Assembly (NCBI GenBank): GCA_016800925.1
Contig: JABCPU010000001.1
Location: forward strand, 372,001-436,000
DNA length: 64,000 nucleotides
Reading direction: 5' to 3'
Source: Suillus spraguei
Lineage: Eukaryota; Basidiomycota; Agaricomycetes; Boletales; Suillaceae
Below the pieces are notes generated by a model. It did not search any database. It was not told the origin of the DNA and was given only the letters and a program-made list of their open reading frames with translations. A program made the position numbers and the translations under genes. Below are positions 34,090 through 46,492 of this stretch, in pieces (positions within the stretch are counted from its first letter, which is position 1; each line of letters begins with the position of its first letter).

Positions 34090-34753
34090 AGATAAAACGC
34101 GACTTACTATACTGACCTTGCTACTTTTGGGGGCCGACCGAATTGCCTCGGCTTTCCTAGATGACGAGCTACAAGGACCCAGGAACTTGAAGCCCATGAA
34201 GGCCTTCCGCTGCTTCCGCAAGACTCGCTACACACAACAGAGAAGTGTAAACGAATGAATGAAGAACAATCATGACCGTCCGCGGGGACTCGGTTTGCTT
34301 CTACTGCTGTAACATCGAGCCTGAACATTTTATCTTATACTTACAAATTCTAGAGAAATGCGTGAATGTGGGTGATGGTCTATCACGTACCAAAATGCAA
34401 AACCTCTGTTGTAATATTCCGTATCAGTTTCCACCAATCAGAGGGCTCAGAGTACTACTCAAGTACAGATTCATAACCGCAATTACGAAACTCGGAAGCC
34501 AACGCAAATTGTGAATCGCCGTGAAGCGGGGTTCAGCATGAGAAGCCTTGCCTGTCCTATGACATGTCCAAGAATCATCATGATGTAGGTATAGCTAACT
34601 GGTGAGAAGGTCACTCATTGGGCTAGCGATATGAACAAAGCTTGTCTTGGGCCAGTTCGATAGCTTGCTGTATAATCGTCTTATGTCATCATTAACTTGA
34701 AAGGTTTGAGAAGAAAGCTGTTAACTGCAAGTGAAGAACTACTCGTGATGAGT
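34090..34753. other. Intergenic between lyase remnant and coiled-coil gene
   Basis: No gene recognised. Minus-strand frame 34107-34328 and plus-strand frame 34272-34514 oppose each other and show no motifs. Part may be the degraded 5' end of the lyase. Confidence 0.3.
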
Positions 34754-36331
34754 TCATGATGGTGGTTTTGACACATCAGAGTTGCCCTCGCCCTGACCCA
34801 TGGAATCCAGCAATGCCTCCATATCCATCAAGTTCATATCTGGAGGTCGGTGGAAGAAGGTAGGGTCGAAGTCAAGATCAAGGGTAGACAAATCGAAATT
34901 ACTGTCCCCGCCCGGAAGCTGATGGCTAGTCCCATCTGATTGAGAAGTAGCGAAACTGGCGAGAATCGCACTGGGAGAAGGTGCCACATTTCCGGGATGC
35001 GCACTTTGGATGCCAAGCGTGGAATGCTGTTCAGATTGTAGTCCGTTAGAATCTGATGATCCGAACACGTCATTGCTGTGGTTACTGTTATCCACTGCTG
35101 ATAGTGCACCGAGCATTTCCATGTCAAGACCGCCTTCTTGGGAGTCCTCTTTTGCGGGGTTCGAAGCCCCGGAATCAGGGACAACGGGGGAAAATATACC
35201 TTCTACCCCACTATTTTCTCCCGAACCTGTTTCGGTTCCATCCCCAAAAAGATCTGTCATGGTTGACATTTCCATGTCGATGGAGTCAAGATCGAGCTCA
35301 ATTGGCTTGTCTGCTGAATTTCCTAAGGACGCATCGATGGGCAGAGAGGAACCATTCTCGACAGTTAAGTCAATGTCAACGTGCTGCGAAGAACGAGTTG
35401 CAGATGCAAATGCGGCCATGAGGTCTAACTCCGTCTGAGCTGAAGGACGAGCTGATTTGGGAGCAAGGGATACCGGAGAGGGTAAACTCTGGGAAAATAA
35501 AGCGGCTTCTTCTGCGGACATTCGAAGGGAGGATGAGGAGAGGTCTAATTTGAGAGGGAATGGGGGGCGGTGCAGGGATGATAGGGAAATGGTTGACCCG
35601 CGGCGAGTAGGATTCGCAAGGCCTTGGGGAGGAGATGCTTGAACTGGAAGAGCTGGTGGACCCATGACGACATCTGCGTTGACCTCCAGTGGAGGTAAAG
35701 GAACTTTGCGTGTGGTTGGAGACTCTGATGTGGATTTGGAACGAGTGCGGGTAGCGATCGCGGCATTCTCGGCTTCGCGAGCGCGACGCTGCTCGCGGGC
35801 TAGGTCTCGTTCTAACACAGCGATCGCTCGAAGCTTTGGACATTATTGGAATACACACCTCGATTTGAAGAAGGAAGTAACTCACCAAACGCGATTCCAT
35901 TGCATCATAAAGTTGATCGAATTTTTCGACCTCACGTCCGAGTGAATCTGTTAAAGAACGTGGTGGATATGGAGCATATTTGTTAATACCACTGTGGAAA
36001 GTTAGTACGCTGTGATAGTTGACAACTCTTAAGCCACGCACAGTCTTCGGGAATCAGCATGAAATGAATAAATTTGACCAGTTTTTACCACCGCGTTCTA
36101 TCAAAAAGACTTAGATAGTGCTAGTCACGACTTCAAAGGTCTATGACTTTCCTTTAAGCAATCCATAAGCGCATTCATTTCAGGTTCAAGGATGGCCATG
36201 GCCTTGAGTGGTACGGGTGGAGGAGGCATGGCAGAATCTGATAGAGCGTCTTTTGACTCTGTGGATTTGATCTGGGAAGATACGCTTTTTAGCGCCTTTA
36301 CAACTTTACGCGGTTGTGGTTTTGGCGGCAT
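34754..36331 (-). CDS. Unrecognised protein with short coiled coil and acidic tail
   Basis: Starts MPPKPQPRKVVKALKSVSSQ at 36331. Short exons then give KYAPYPPRSLTDSLGREVEK, FDQLYDAMESRL and LERDLAREQRRAREAENAAI, a helical segment likely to form a coiled coil. The last exon (35818-34754) is Ser/Pro-rich with repeated acidic/hydrophobic patches such as IELDLDSIDMEMSTMTDLFG, LDMEMLGALSAVDNS, FDLSTLDLDFDPTFF and MNLMDMEALLDSMGQGEGN, which look like transcriptional activation motifs. A Mediator-tail or co-activator role would fit, but this is inference. I do not recognise the family. The start overlaps nothing coding on the other strand: the divergent UVRAG gene begins 150 bp away. Confidence 0.75.
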
Positions 36332-36480
36332 GGGAAGCGCTCTGTGCTATTTCTGATTCTGAAGGCAGTGAAACGGGGTCAAAGATATGTTACACCCAAA
36401 TTGGAAAGTCTAGTAGCCTACAAGCACTCCGACACCCGACTCGTGGAAGCGCTCTCGTCGACCTTATACACGTACAGGAT

Positions 36481-39400
36481 ATGTCACACAGTGTCCATGA
36501 TATAGCGCCAACAACGAACTCAGACAACATCAACGTTGAATACGAGGTACGTTCATAAATATTCATTACCCTCGTTCCCTAAACATCGCACGACCAGGAA
36601 TGCGTCCAAAGACGTTTGCGTCATATAAGTTCCATCCAAGTTCGCAATCTAACACCTTTTCCTGTCCGAGATGCGATTGCTTCTGCTCTCTCTCGCCCAG
36701 CTGAACACTCCCAATTTACGCCTTCGGGAAACCTCTCTGACGACCTTGATATAACACTTTCACGAAAACGCTCTCGGCGGATCTCCACAAACTCTGTCAA
36801 TACCCTTCGAGGTGCTCGCATAGATGAGCATGCTCCGATATTGGACAGTGGCGATGGGAGAGGTCGTCGGAGAACCCACTCTAAAGTAAGTATCCCAGAA
36901 GGAGGGAGCGTGGAGCCGCCAAGGAGCAACACCATGTCCCGCACCATTTCAACCAGTGTTACTACGCCTACAATAAAACCCAGTAATCGGGCGCGCACCA
37001 ACTCCATGGTCTCGTCCCTCAGTGTATCTATGACCAATGTTAATGCTCCCTCCTCGACCTCGAATACGCAGGCGCCTTCGACCTCGACCACCGTTTTACC
37101 CTCATCATTATTGTTCGATTATTCACAGAGGACCTTGGAGAAAGTTGTCCAATCCCGCCTCGTGGAGACCTTCATTTCAATCACTGTTCCAGATACTCCG
37201 GATGTTTTTCCGTTCCCGTCTTCATCGCCTACCATGCAACGAACCCGCGCTGAAAGTGCTCCTCGCGCACACTCTTCTGCTTCCAATGATTTGGTCCCTC
37301 ATAATTTGGTGGCAAATGTGCGCAAAGTTTCCAAAATGTCACGTCCGAGTAGTGCGGAGGCCTCTAAGGCTGCACCTTTATCCCGGCCGGAACCTCCTTC
37401 CTCACTCCGCTCTTCCACCTCCCTCAGAAAAGGTACACCGCCAGTTAGAACAGCAGGAGCATCCCTTGCACCACGAATAGCCCCTAAAACACATAAGTCC
37501 TCGGCTTCTGTCCCACGCATCCTCACAACGAGCCAGCTGCCATCGCCTCCAGCTTCCCCAGCGTCTCCAGAACCGCCTCTGCTTCGTACCGTGCCAAACT
37601 ACATATCACCTATCCACTCGCCCTCGACAAATCCTTCTTTCGTGATTGATGCACGGTCAGAGTTCGAGTTTGCTCCGTGGACAGATTTAGGTGCCGATAC
37701 GGTGAAGATTGAGTTATGGGCGAAGACCTGTCGGCATCCTATTGGTGGGACTTCACTCGAGGGCAAAGGAAAACAAAAGGAGACGTTAGCGACTGATCCT
37801 ACTGGAGAAGGACCCACGTGGACCGTCCTAGAGCAATGGAATGTCGCCCTTGCAGACCTTGTCCCATTGAAACCCGAGGTATGCGCAATCGAACATGTCC
37901 ATTCATTGATTCCAATTGCTCTATTAGCTCGAGGCCCATCCGTCACGTCTTCCGTCCAATACCCTTTTCATATCCTTTTCCACTTGCGCAGAAACATTCT
38001 ATTTGCCAGCTCGTTCAGTTTCGAGAGTCCATTCACACTCACGCTCTCCTTCTCCGACTGCGTACAACTCTGAACCAGAGACAGGCATTCGGAAGTTCGG
38101 ACACTCTGCCGACCAGGCTACACTATCACATTTTCATCCCACTCGGACGCCCCCTGAACAGCCTAACAGATCGCGCAGATCACGCAGGGCAGATGCCAGA
38201 ACCGCAAATTTGCAAGATTTACTTCAGTCAGTTTATCTTACGATTGGAGTGTTACGCTCCTTTAAACACCACCGTTTAGGCTTGTTACGCTCCGGTCATG
38301 CATCGTCGATCACAAGGAGTCGCTTGCGGATGTGATCCGGCAAATAGATACAACACTGGACAATGATGTCGCTGCGATGTTGGTACGTGTGTTATTATTT
38401 CCCGCGAAGGGTTCTTAATGAGATCCAACAGAACCGGGAGGCTTCGGAACGTGAAGCGCGTATCGAAGATCGACAATCTGAAGCGAAGGCGATCTTGGAA
38501 CGGGCATGTCTGTGTGAGACCCTTACGCTTGCCGATATTTATTCCGTGCTTATTACTTTATAGTACGCGGAGATATTGCTTCTCGCCGAAAGAAGCTAAA
38601 ACAACGGAGAGACATACTTGCGACTGCTAGGTCGATGCATGCTGAAGACCAGGCCAACATCCGGCAGACCGTTGTGGAAGTTACTGAGCAGAAGTTTGTC
38701 CTCCTCCATGCTAACGTTAGCAGAAGCTGATTGGTAAATTTATAGGCGGTGTCTTGACGCCCTTAGGGCGCGTCTTTCAGTCATACGAGCATCCTTGATC
38801 TCGACGCTATCATGGATATATCCTATTGAACTACTTTCTTCCTCAGAGCTGCTATTTACGATTCTCGCCGCTCCGTTACCTATTCCATTCAACACTACAG
38901 AGCCTGCACCACCATTATCACTGGCCTCCCACAAGGAAGTGACTGAAGACGCAGTAGCCACCGCACTGGGGTTTTCTGCACAGCTAGTGCAGCTCCTTGC
39001 CATCTATATGGGTAAAGGCCTCACGTATCCTATCACCTGCATAGGGAGTCGGAGTCTGATAAGAGATAACATTTCGGCCATGGTTGGTCCAAGAATGTAA
39101 ATTTAATGCCTCGTGCATTATATATATATCAGCTGACCAGATGAATTAGGTTTCCTCTATTCTCAAAGGGCGTTGACACATATCGATTTGAGTATGGCGT
39201 GTTCCTGCTCAACAAGGATATAGAAATGGTAAGCTCGATGGTGTGCCGTGTCCGTCAGCATCTGACCCTGCCGACGATGGCAGCTCATGGCAGATCGCGA
39301 TTTACGAGCGCTGGATATGCGACACACGCTACCTAACTTGAAAAACTTGCTCCTCACACTAACTGATGGTGAATGCGCAAGCGTTCAGTGAGTCCAGGCT

Positions 39401-39997
39401 TTGCAACCTGCTCTCACCACCTGATGTGTCTATTAAAGCAACTCTCGAGTTTTTGATTCACCAGCTTCCTCTGGCCTCGCAGCACCCCTACGGACAGACT
39501 CGCTGCCTCCTGCCCTAGTGCTCACGCCAGACAGTCCGAAAGCTGACCATGGCCCGCACGACTTACCTGCGGATGCAGAGCCCGAGAATGCTACTTTATC
39601 CGAGAGCGGTTCGATCACGCCTACAGCAACGGCACCAGTTATCGAAGGTGGAACCTTTTCTCGGTATTCGAAACTATCAATTGGCTTCCCGCCCCTGCCA
39701 GGATTTTTACGTCCGCGGAATGCTTCTGCTATCGGTCGGGTGTCGGTGAGATTGGACCCTGAGGCTGGTTGGGAGGCGCAAGATGGGGTCCAGGGTGCCA
39801 CATCAGGGTTGCCGGCTCCGAATTTGAGGATGGGGGAGGATGAGGATTGGCGGACTATTCGGGGTGTTGTGGTAGATTGTGAGGAGGGCAAGGATGTTGA
39901 GGCAAGGGAAGTGAGTGTTAGTGAAGGGGCGAAGGAGTCGATGGAGAAAACTGCGGGCGATACTCCTCCCGCTGCACCTTGCACTGTTGTTTCATGA
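36481..39997 (+). CDS. UVRAG: UVRAG/Vps38-like subunit of PI3-kinase complex II
   Basis: Exon 1 starts MSHSVHDIAPTTNSDN and joins at 36547 to ECVQRRLRHISSIQVRNLTP. A long Ser/Thr/Pro-rich region follows, then a C2-like part (EFEFAPWTDLGADTVKIELW, TWTVLEQWNVALADLVPL), a coiled coil (ESLADVIRQIDTTLDNDVAA, NREASEREARIEDRQSEAKA, RRDILATARSMHAEDQANIR) and the BARA-like end: STLSWIYPIELLSSSELLFT, CIGSRSLIRDNISAMVGPR, FPLFSKGVDTYRFEYGVFLL, DLRALDMRHTLPNLKNLLLT. The GSRSLIRDNI block and RFEYGVFLLNKDIE are typical of UVRAG. The family partners Vps34, Vps15 and Vps30/Beclin on endosomes for PI3P synthesis, endosome traffic and autophagy. No in-frame ATG lies upstream of 36481. Introns at 37879-37927 and 38225-38279 keep frame. 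Confidence 0.88.
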
Positions 39998-41024
39998 TAA
40001 GACCTTAATGGCTCGTCAGGGAAGTGGAGACGGGCCTGCGGCGTGTTATGTGACATATGGTATCTTAATGAAGGCGAGCTTTTGTTTTACAGGACTTTAA
40101 TGGACAGATTTCGTTTTGCTAAGCGCTCTGTTTTCAAAGTTTGACAGGTGTGTAGTCGGACGCTGGTCCGAGCTCCGCAAAACGACCGCGGGCGGCAAGC
40201 AAGGTTGTGGGCTTCTGTTATTTTGCACAACGGCAGCAGAGTTAGCCTACTCGCTGCCGGGTTAAGTTACGTTTGGTCCATTAGCGAAAGCGCATATTTC
40301 GATCGTCGTGAAGGGTCCAGACTATAGTAGTATGATGGAAGTCGAGCTTCTACTACTAGGATGGAGTGACCGAATAAACGATTGTAATATAATGCTTGTA
40401 AAATACAACCAAGGATGAGTGTAGTAGTTAGTATGTATGTCTCGGATATTGCACCATGTTCATGTATTTAGCGCCGGTAGTGAAGACGTGAATGGACTCT
40501 CGAATAACTTTTGGAGGATCGGCGATTACGCAAAATTGGGTACCAGTGCCGTGAACTCGCTGCCATTTCAGCGGACTTTTAAAAACGGGGTCCTTCCGGG
40601 ATTTTTGCTTTGCCAGTTCACCCACGCCGGCTAGCGAAGTGCCTTAAATACGCTGCTCATAACTACTCAAATTCAAACTTCACCGTTCTCCCTTTCGAGT
40701 TTCAGTCGTCAAAAAACTGGAGAATTGAAAAAAAGGTGCTTGTCTTCATCCTACACGACGTTCCACTTGTTCTCTGACCTTTCAATTATTCAGCCCACTA
40801 AGTAGCTTTGTACCATCAATCCTAGACGGGCTCAAAATTGGCTTCCAGGTCAGTATTTACGACGCGCTTTACTTTCGTTAGGTTTCTCTGACTTGTATTT
40901 TTTCCGTTCAGGATCTTTGTGTGCAACTAGGCTTATTTTTCTAATCCCTCGTCGCTTTCCTCGATCTGTTTTCTGTCCTTCACACCTTTTGAAGAAAAGC
41001 TGTCGACCTTTCTAGTTATTTCCA
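39998..41024. promoter_or_regulatory. 3' flank of UVRAG gene and long 5' region of PUF gene
   Basis: One kilobase without coding signal. The stretch from about 40660 to 41024 is pyrimidine-rich (TTTCTCCTTCC-like runs) and contains possible 5' UTR introns, as expected upstream of a highly expressed fungal regulator. Mirror frames at 40428-40634 on both strands reflect base composition, not genes. Confidence 0.4.
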
Positions 41025-44000
41025 ATGATTACCGCTGAAAACACTAATGCTTCCATCGATAATCGTTCCTCAGACGGGAGAAAGCAGAGCCCTCCTGCTT
41101 TCCTCGATCTCGCAGACTCGGTATGTCCATTTTCCTTCCTCCGCTGTCTCACTTTTCACAACTCTTCATTGTGTTTTCTAGGCTGCGAGACTGGGTACTA
41201 ACATGCCTGATATGTCGGCTGTGAGTTTCATTCATAATCGCCATCTTCAGTTTTTCCTTTAGTTGACCTTACGTCCCAAGCGCGTCGAGTTGAAGCGCTT
41301 GGAGCACGAGCGTCAAAGGTTATTGCAACGGAAAATGTTTGAGGATCAAATGCGCGCACTCGAACATCAGCAGGCGCAGGAGTTGCTTAGCATTCCTTAC
41401 GATCCGACTGCCTCAGCACATCTCGCAGTCTCGGCGCCCACCACTCCTCCAAGGGTGAACGCGGTTTTGAATGGCGACAATCTTGTTAGGGCAGCTCTAT
41501 CTCACTCTTCTGTGGATGTGGAGACGCTTTCTAAAGCTGTTGGTTCTGCGGTTGCAGACAAAAGAAAGTCGGTCACCTATGCGCCTTCCGTTCATCGGTC
41601 CCCAGAGCTTGGGTCTAGTCATGGAATGAATGGTCACTATGGACGACCTGCTGGAGCTAAAAGCATGCCAGCCAGCCGTCGTACTTCAGCTAGCAGTCAC
41701 GACGAGGAGCTTGCTGGTCATTTGCAAGGCCTCTCTTTAGTTGGAGAGCGTCCATCTCGAGCGACGCCTAGCCCTGGCGCCGTAGCTCATTCGCTTCTGA
41801 CTCGCGGGAGATACAGTGATGAGGAGCACTCTCGCGGCCCACAGTATAATGTGGGAATGATGCTTGACGAGCAATTGGATCAGGAAATGCACAGTAAGTG
41901 ATGTCTACACCTGATTTACCTTTCTCATCTTTCCTAGACGCAATGAGGCATCTCCCAACCTCCGACGAGGACAAGTTTGCATCATATGCCAACAGGGTAC
42001 TTTATCTACGTTTTGTATTACTCTAAACTGACATCGAAATACAAGATTACCACCTCGTCTGCTGCCCTGGATCTCGCTCATCGCTCCCAGACATCCCCAC
42101 GGAACTCATTCTCTACAAGAGGTGACAAGCACTCTGAGTGGCCACAATTCTCTAACAACCCACGCGTACCTGATGGTCTGAGTTCCCGTAACGATCGCCG
42201 TACTGTCACCAACCCAACTTTGACACTGACGTCTTCACCCATCGATTTATCTACCACCACCCTTGGCGGTGGCGCTGTGACCCCACATGCAAGCCAACAT
42301 GCACAAGCGTCTCTTGGGTCGACTGGGCAGGCACCTGGATCTAGGCGGGGCTCCCCTGCCATGAGCACGACGCGCTCGGTACCAGCTACGCCTATGTCTA
42401 TGGCGAACGGTGGCAACGGGCATCTTCTGCAGACTCCTGGCACTCCTCATACTCCTGATTCTCAGGCTCTGAGCGGACGGCTTTCTTCGCAAGGCAGTTA
42501 CCCGATAATCGAGGACTCCGGCAAGAGTGACATTCAACCATCTCTCTCTCGCATGTCATCCGGACAGTATGACAATGTTTCAATGGGCTTCGAACAATAT
42601 GGTGTCGAAGATGTTTATGGGCTGAACGGTCAGATGGACAGCGGTCGGTTTAATTCCTATGACCTCGACTCGAGCACCCGGTCTAGTAATAGCGTCAATG
42701 GCGCGAGCGGCTCGACCGCCCTTTACCATCATAATGGAACCCGATACGGACTGCATATTGGTCGTGGCAATGGCGCTGATGGAAAGATGAACGGTTTACA
42801 CGGTCCAAAGCACAAGAGGGGTGACATGGATAGTAAGGCCATTTGTCTTCTCAAGCTAGTTATTTTTTACTTACCCTTTATATAGTGAACCGTTTTGCTG
42901 GCACACGCCTAGAAGACCTTCAGGGCGAAATACCCACACTTTGCAAAGACCAGCATGGTTGCCGCTACCTGCAAAAGAAGCTGGAGGAAGGTGTCCCTGA
43001 ACACCGGGACATGATTTTCCGGGAAACATTCGGTCATTTTGCGGACCTCATGACTGACCCCTTTGGCAACTACCTGTGCCAAAAGCTCCTTGAATTCTCC
43101 ACAGATGATCAACGAAATGTCATTTGCGAGTCCGTCGCTCAAGATCTTGTTAACATTTCGTTGAACATGCATGGTACCCGTGCAGTGCAGAAAATGATTG
43201 ACTTCTTGTCCACTAGACGCCAGGCAAGTCGCTTTTAGCGGATTTTCATCTTCCAGACTTACAGTAGAGCGCAGACTGATCATAGATACAACACTCAGAT
43301 TCATTCTATTATTCTTGCGCTCAGCCTTCATGTTGTAGTGCTCATCAAGGATCTCAACGGAAACCACGTTATTCAAAAATGTCTGAACAAGCTTGCACCG
43401 GAAGATAACCAGGTGAGTATGGTGGTGTTACATCATGGTGTTAGTAGACTGATTTTGATGCGGTAGTTTATATACAACGCAGTGGCTGCCAACTGCGTGG
43501 AGGTCGCTACCCACCGCCACGGATGCTGCGTGCTCCAGCGCTGCATCGATCATGCTTCGGACCACCAGCGCGTCCAGCTTGTGAATGAAATCACTTACAA
43601 CGCGCTAACCCTCGTTCAAGACCCTTACGGCAACTACGTTGGTGCCACGTTACTCATCAGTCATAACACCTGACAGGTTTCGTTACTAGGTTGTCCAATA
43701 TATCTTGGATCTTAACGACAATCGTTTTAGTGATGCCGTCATTCGGCAATTCACAGGCAACGTTTGTGCGCTTTCTGTCCAGAAGTTTAGTTCCAATGTC
43801 ATTGAGAAGGTGAGCATTTTCCGTCTTAATGAATTTTCTCATACCGATTGGGACCAGTGCATCCGTGTGGCCGAACATAGTACCAGGAAAATTTTGATCG
43901 AAGAGCTACTCAATCGCTCCCGCTTGGAAAAACTTCTTCGCGACTCGTATGGCAACTATTGTGTGCAGGTACTATTTTTCTTTCACGCATTTGTGGTTTG

Positions 44001-44576
44001 GGCTGGACATTCTTGTAGACTGCGTTAGACTATGCTGAGCCTGCGCAGCGCATGCTCCTCGTTGAAGGCATTCGTCCAGTCCTTCCTTTAATTCGCAACA
44101 CTCCTTACGGCAAGCGAATCCAAAACAAGTTGCAGCGAGAACAGGCCAACGCTGAGAACTTTGGCTACCATGCTCCTCAAGGCATGATGCCCATGGGCAA
44201 CCAAGGTCATCATGCTGGGAACCCCGGTCATCATACTCACGGTCACCACTCCGCAGGAGCTCGGCACATCCCTCAAGGAATGCACCCTACTAGCGTAGCT
44301 GATGTCTATGCTCAGGGAGGCCTGTATGGTATGCAAGGCCAAGGCTCCTACGCCCACTCTCATCTCGGCCCCCAAATGCATGGCCTTCAGGCGCGTTCCA
44401 TCGACGGATATGTCTTGCAAGGCACCTCTCCTCATAGCGCGAGTCTGACACCTCCTCATACCCACGCCTCCGGCTACACGGGCGTCGCTGGATATGCTAA
44501 CGTGAGCCCTTTTGGCACAGTCGGTGTTGCCGGGTCATTGAATGATCCTTATCAGAGCTACGGCTATGGCATGTAG
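41025..44576 (+). CDS. PUF-family (Pumilio) RNA-binding protein
   Basis: Begins MITAENTNASIDNRSSDGRK; two tiny exons follow (AARLGTNMPDMSA), then a Lys/Arg/Glu helix (LRPKRVELKRLEHERQRLLQ), a long Ser-rich region, and eight PUF repeats from LNRFAGTRLEDLQGEIPTLC to NTPYGKRIQNKLQ. RNA-reading helices are visible: HGCRYLQKKL, FGNYLCQKLL, HGTRAVQKMI, NGNHVIQKCL, HGCCVLQRCI, YGNYVVQYIL, FSSNVIEKCI, YGNYCVQTAL. The S/C/N-xxx-Q pattern is that of repeats binding a UGUA-type 3' UTR element. The C-terminal tail is His/Gly/Met/Gln-rich (HHAGNPGHHTHGHHSAG). PUF proteins repress or localise mRNAs in the cytoplasm. Closest by eye to yeast Puf4/Puf3; not decided. Intron boundaries between repeats are all short GT-AG. 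Confidence 0.94.
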
Positions 44577-45270
44577 AGCGGGCACATCACTCACCGCTTT
44601 GGACGTTTCTACTCTTTCGTTCTTTGCGCACCTGCGCAGTCACTCTTTAATGGTTTCAATGTATATTCTATGTCCTTGCTCGATACCTCACAACCACGTC
44701 GGCTCGACCTCACTATCTTTTAGGAGATCTTTCAATCATGAGCAAGGGCCGACTTCTATCATACCATTGCGCATTTGTACTTCCGCATCGGCATACTCCA
44801 AACCCCCCATTGCTATTAGTTGCTTTCTGATACATCCTTATCTGCCACACCCATTTGTATAGCCTTAATCTTCCCCGTCATCTAAAGCAATGTCTGTTTA
44901 ATGATTAAACCGTCGCAGCATTACCTTCTGTACTTATTGTCCAATCTATGACGTCGTTGTCTTTTAGGTCTTCTGTTAGACTGGCATTATAATTCTTAAG
45001 ATACCCTCACGTCAAACACTGAACCATTCAACGTAGTAGTGGTGCTCGCTTGAACTAGCCAGATGGCCCATTTCTGTGCTACAACGGGCAGCGAAGTTGC
45101 GTCTCAATGGTACGAGGTGGTGTTTCCGCATTGAATGGTGGGTGCATGTCATGCTAGTCTTGTTGGCATATTATCATAGTGACATACAAGACAACCGAAT
45201 GATCTGGCAAGATAAAGAAGCGTGACGAGAGAATGATGATATAAGATGCAGGTGCGCGACTGGATACATT
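44577..45270. other. Convergent 3' regions of PUF and RPS29 genes
   Basis: Holds both 3' UTRs. Pyrimidine-rich and without coding signal apart from an unlikely continuation frame at 44542-44862. Nothing else seen. Confidence 0.4.
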
Positions 45271-45546
45271 TCACCGGTTCTATTCGTCGAACATGAGCTG
45301 CTGTTTCACGCTCAAACGCTATGACACTCACCTTCACGAAACCGATGGCAGCTGACTTTTCACGGAAGCATTGACGGCACAAGTCAAGGCCGTACTTGCG
45401 GATGAGACCGGCCTGGTGCGCACAGAGGCGGCTAGATATCCATCGCTCAACAACCCACGACACAGACGATACTACCCAACTCACCACTGGCGGGAACCTT
45501 TTCCGAACTTTCTAGGACGAGAGAACCAAACAGCGTCGTGGGTCAT
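45271..45546 (-). CDS. RPS29: Small ribosomal subunit protein uS14 (RPS29)
   Basis: Three exons. The first encodes [20 protein letters not shown]; the second, after an intron of about 50 nt, reads [20 protein letters not shown] then [14 protein letters not shown]; the third is only AACCGGTGA (Asn-Arg-stop), reached through a 52-nt intron ending GAATAG. Total 56 residues, the canonical size. The CxxC...CxxC zinc ribbon (CRLC, CRQC) is intact. Located in the 40S head near the mRNA decoding path. The final Asn-Arg exon is predicted from the splice signals and the family's usual C-terminus rather than seen as a long frame. Confidence 0.93.
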
Positions 45547-45783
45547 TTTGAATTTTTGCTTGAGGCTAAAACGAAGGTTGGATTGCGTAGCGAGGAGGCG
45601 TAGGCTTTGGCTTACCTTGCCGGACTGTTGCTTGCGTTGAAGGCCTTGCTGGTCAGGAATCACCCGCCATAGCAGAGTTGCCGTGTTTGGAAAAACTGTA
45701 TAGTGGCTGAGATAAGGTTCGGTGTCCTACACCTTATTAGGCGAGGTGGCGTTGTTAACGGTTTGAGTAGACGCCCAGATATC

Positions 45784-45867
45784 GCCCGCCTAGCTCAATC
45801 GGATAGAGCGTCAGACTCTTACTGCTAGGCGATCTGAAGGCTGCGAGTTCGACCCTCGCGGTGGGCT
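45784..45867 (+). tRNA. tRNA-Lys (anticodon CUU), 10-nt intron
   Basis: Acceptor GCCCGCC pairs with GGTGGGC; D-arm GCTC/GAGC; anticodon stem TCAGA/TCTGA; loop CTCTTA-A with anticodon CTT at positions 34-36; T-arm GCGAG-TTCGACC-CTCGC. The canonical intron position after base 37 carries CTGCTAGGCG (10 nt), leaving a 74-nt mature molecule. A T-rich run (GTTTTTCTTTTTC) follows and should end Pol III transcription. A second copy lies at 47121. Confidence 0.93.
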
Positions 45868-46322
45868 ATAGTTTTTCTTTTTCTATCTGTCTGATTTTGA
45901 TTTCGTGCTGATATTTACTGTGTAGATTTGGTGCTACAATAGACTTTTTCATAATGTATACGTTAGTAGTGTATAAATCTCATTGTATCGAGTTTTGGCA
46001 GTTCCCGTCGTGGTATGCGGGTAGACGCCCAGAAAATTGTATAATGTATAATGCATAGCCTTCGAAGGTCCGATATACATTATGAGATATGGTCTGTACC
46101 GAGTAGGGCTACTGCTGAGTCGCCGGAAGTTGATGCATAACAACAGTGTAAGATGATTAATTCTAATCCCAATGGTGCGCAGCCCTAAGAAACGCCAGTC
46201 ACGTCCAAAACCTGCCTATACAAGTGGAAACCGAAGACACCTAGCCAGAAAAATGGTCCCGCAACATCTACTAAGCTGTCTGATACGCCAAGAACCTTAT
46301 CTTGAATGACTGGCTGATGGTG

Positions 46323-46492
46323 TTTTAAGCACCCCCTCTTTCCGTGTCTTGAAATGCTGAACAACACGATCCTGAGGTAAGTCTGGATGTTCATCAATGT
46401 ATGCAAACACGCATGCATTGATGAACATCCAGACTTACCCCAGGATCGTGTTGTTCAGCATTTCGAGACACGGAAAGAGGGGGCGCTTAAAT
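46323..46492. repeat. Near-perfect palindrome, 77-bp arms around a 16-bp spacer
   Basis: Left arm 46323-46399 is the inverse of right arm 46416-46492. Beyond the outermost two bases the differences are three transitions. The spacer is itself partly self-complementary (ATGC...GCAT), so a transcript or single strand could fold into one continuous hairpin. The right arm runs into the transposase-tail frame; the left arm is the same coding sequence inverted. Confidence 0.92.

Noticed and set aside
40428..40634. Mirror frames of 65 codons on both strands
   Set aside because: Opposing frames of the same length reflect base composition; no motif on either strand.
44542..44862. Plus-strand frame after the PUF gene stop
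   Set aside because: Overlaps the end of the PUF gene in another frame and then runs through pyrimidine-rich 3' UTR.
46185..46418. Minus-strand frame covering the left palindrome arm
   Set aside because: Its start lies in the inverted copy of the transposase tail; the remainder is not recognisable, so it is treated as a consequence of the palindrome.
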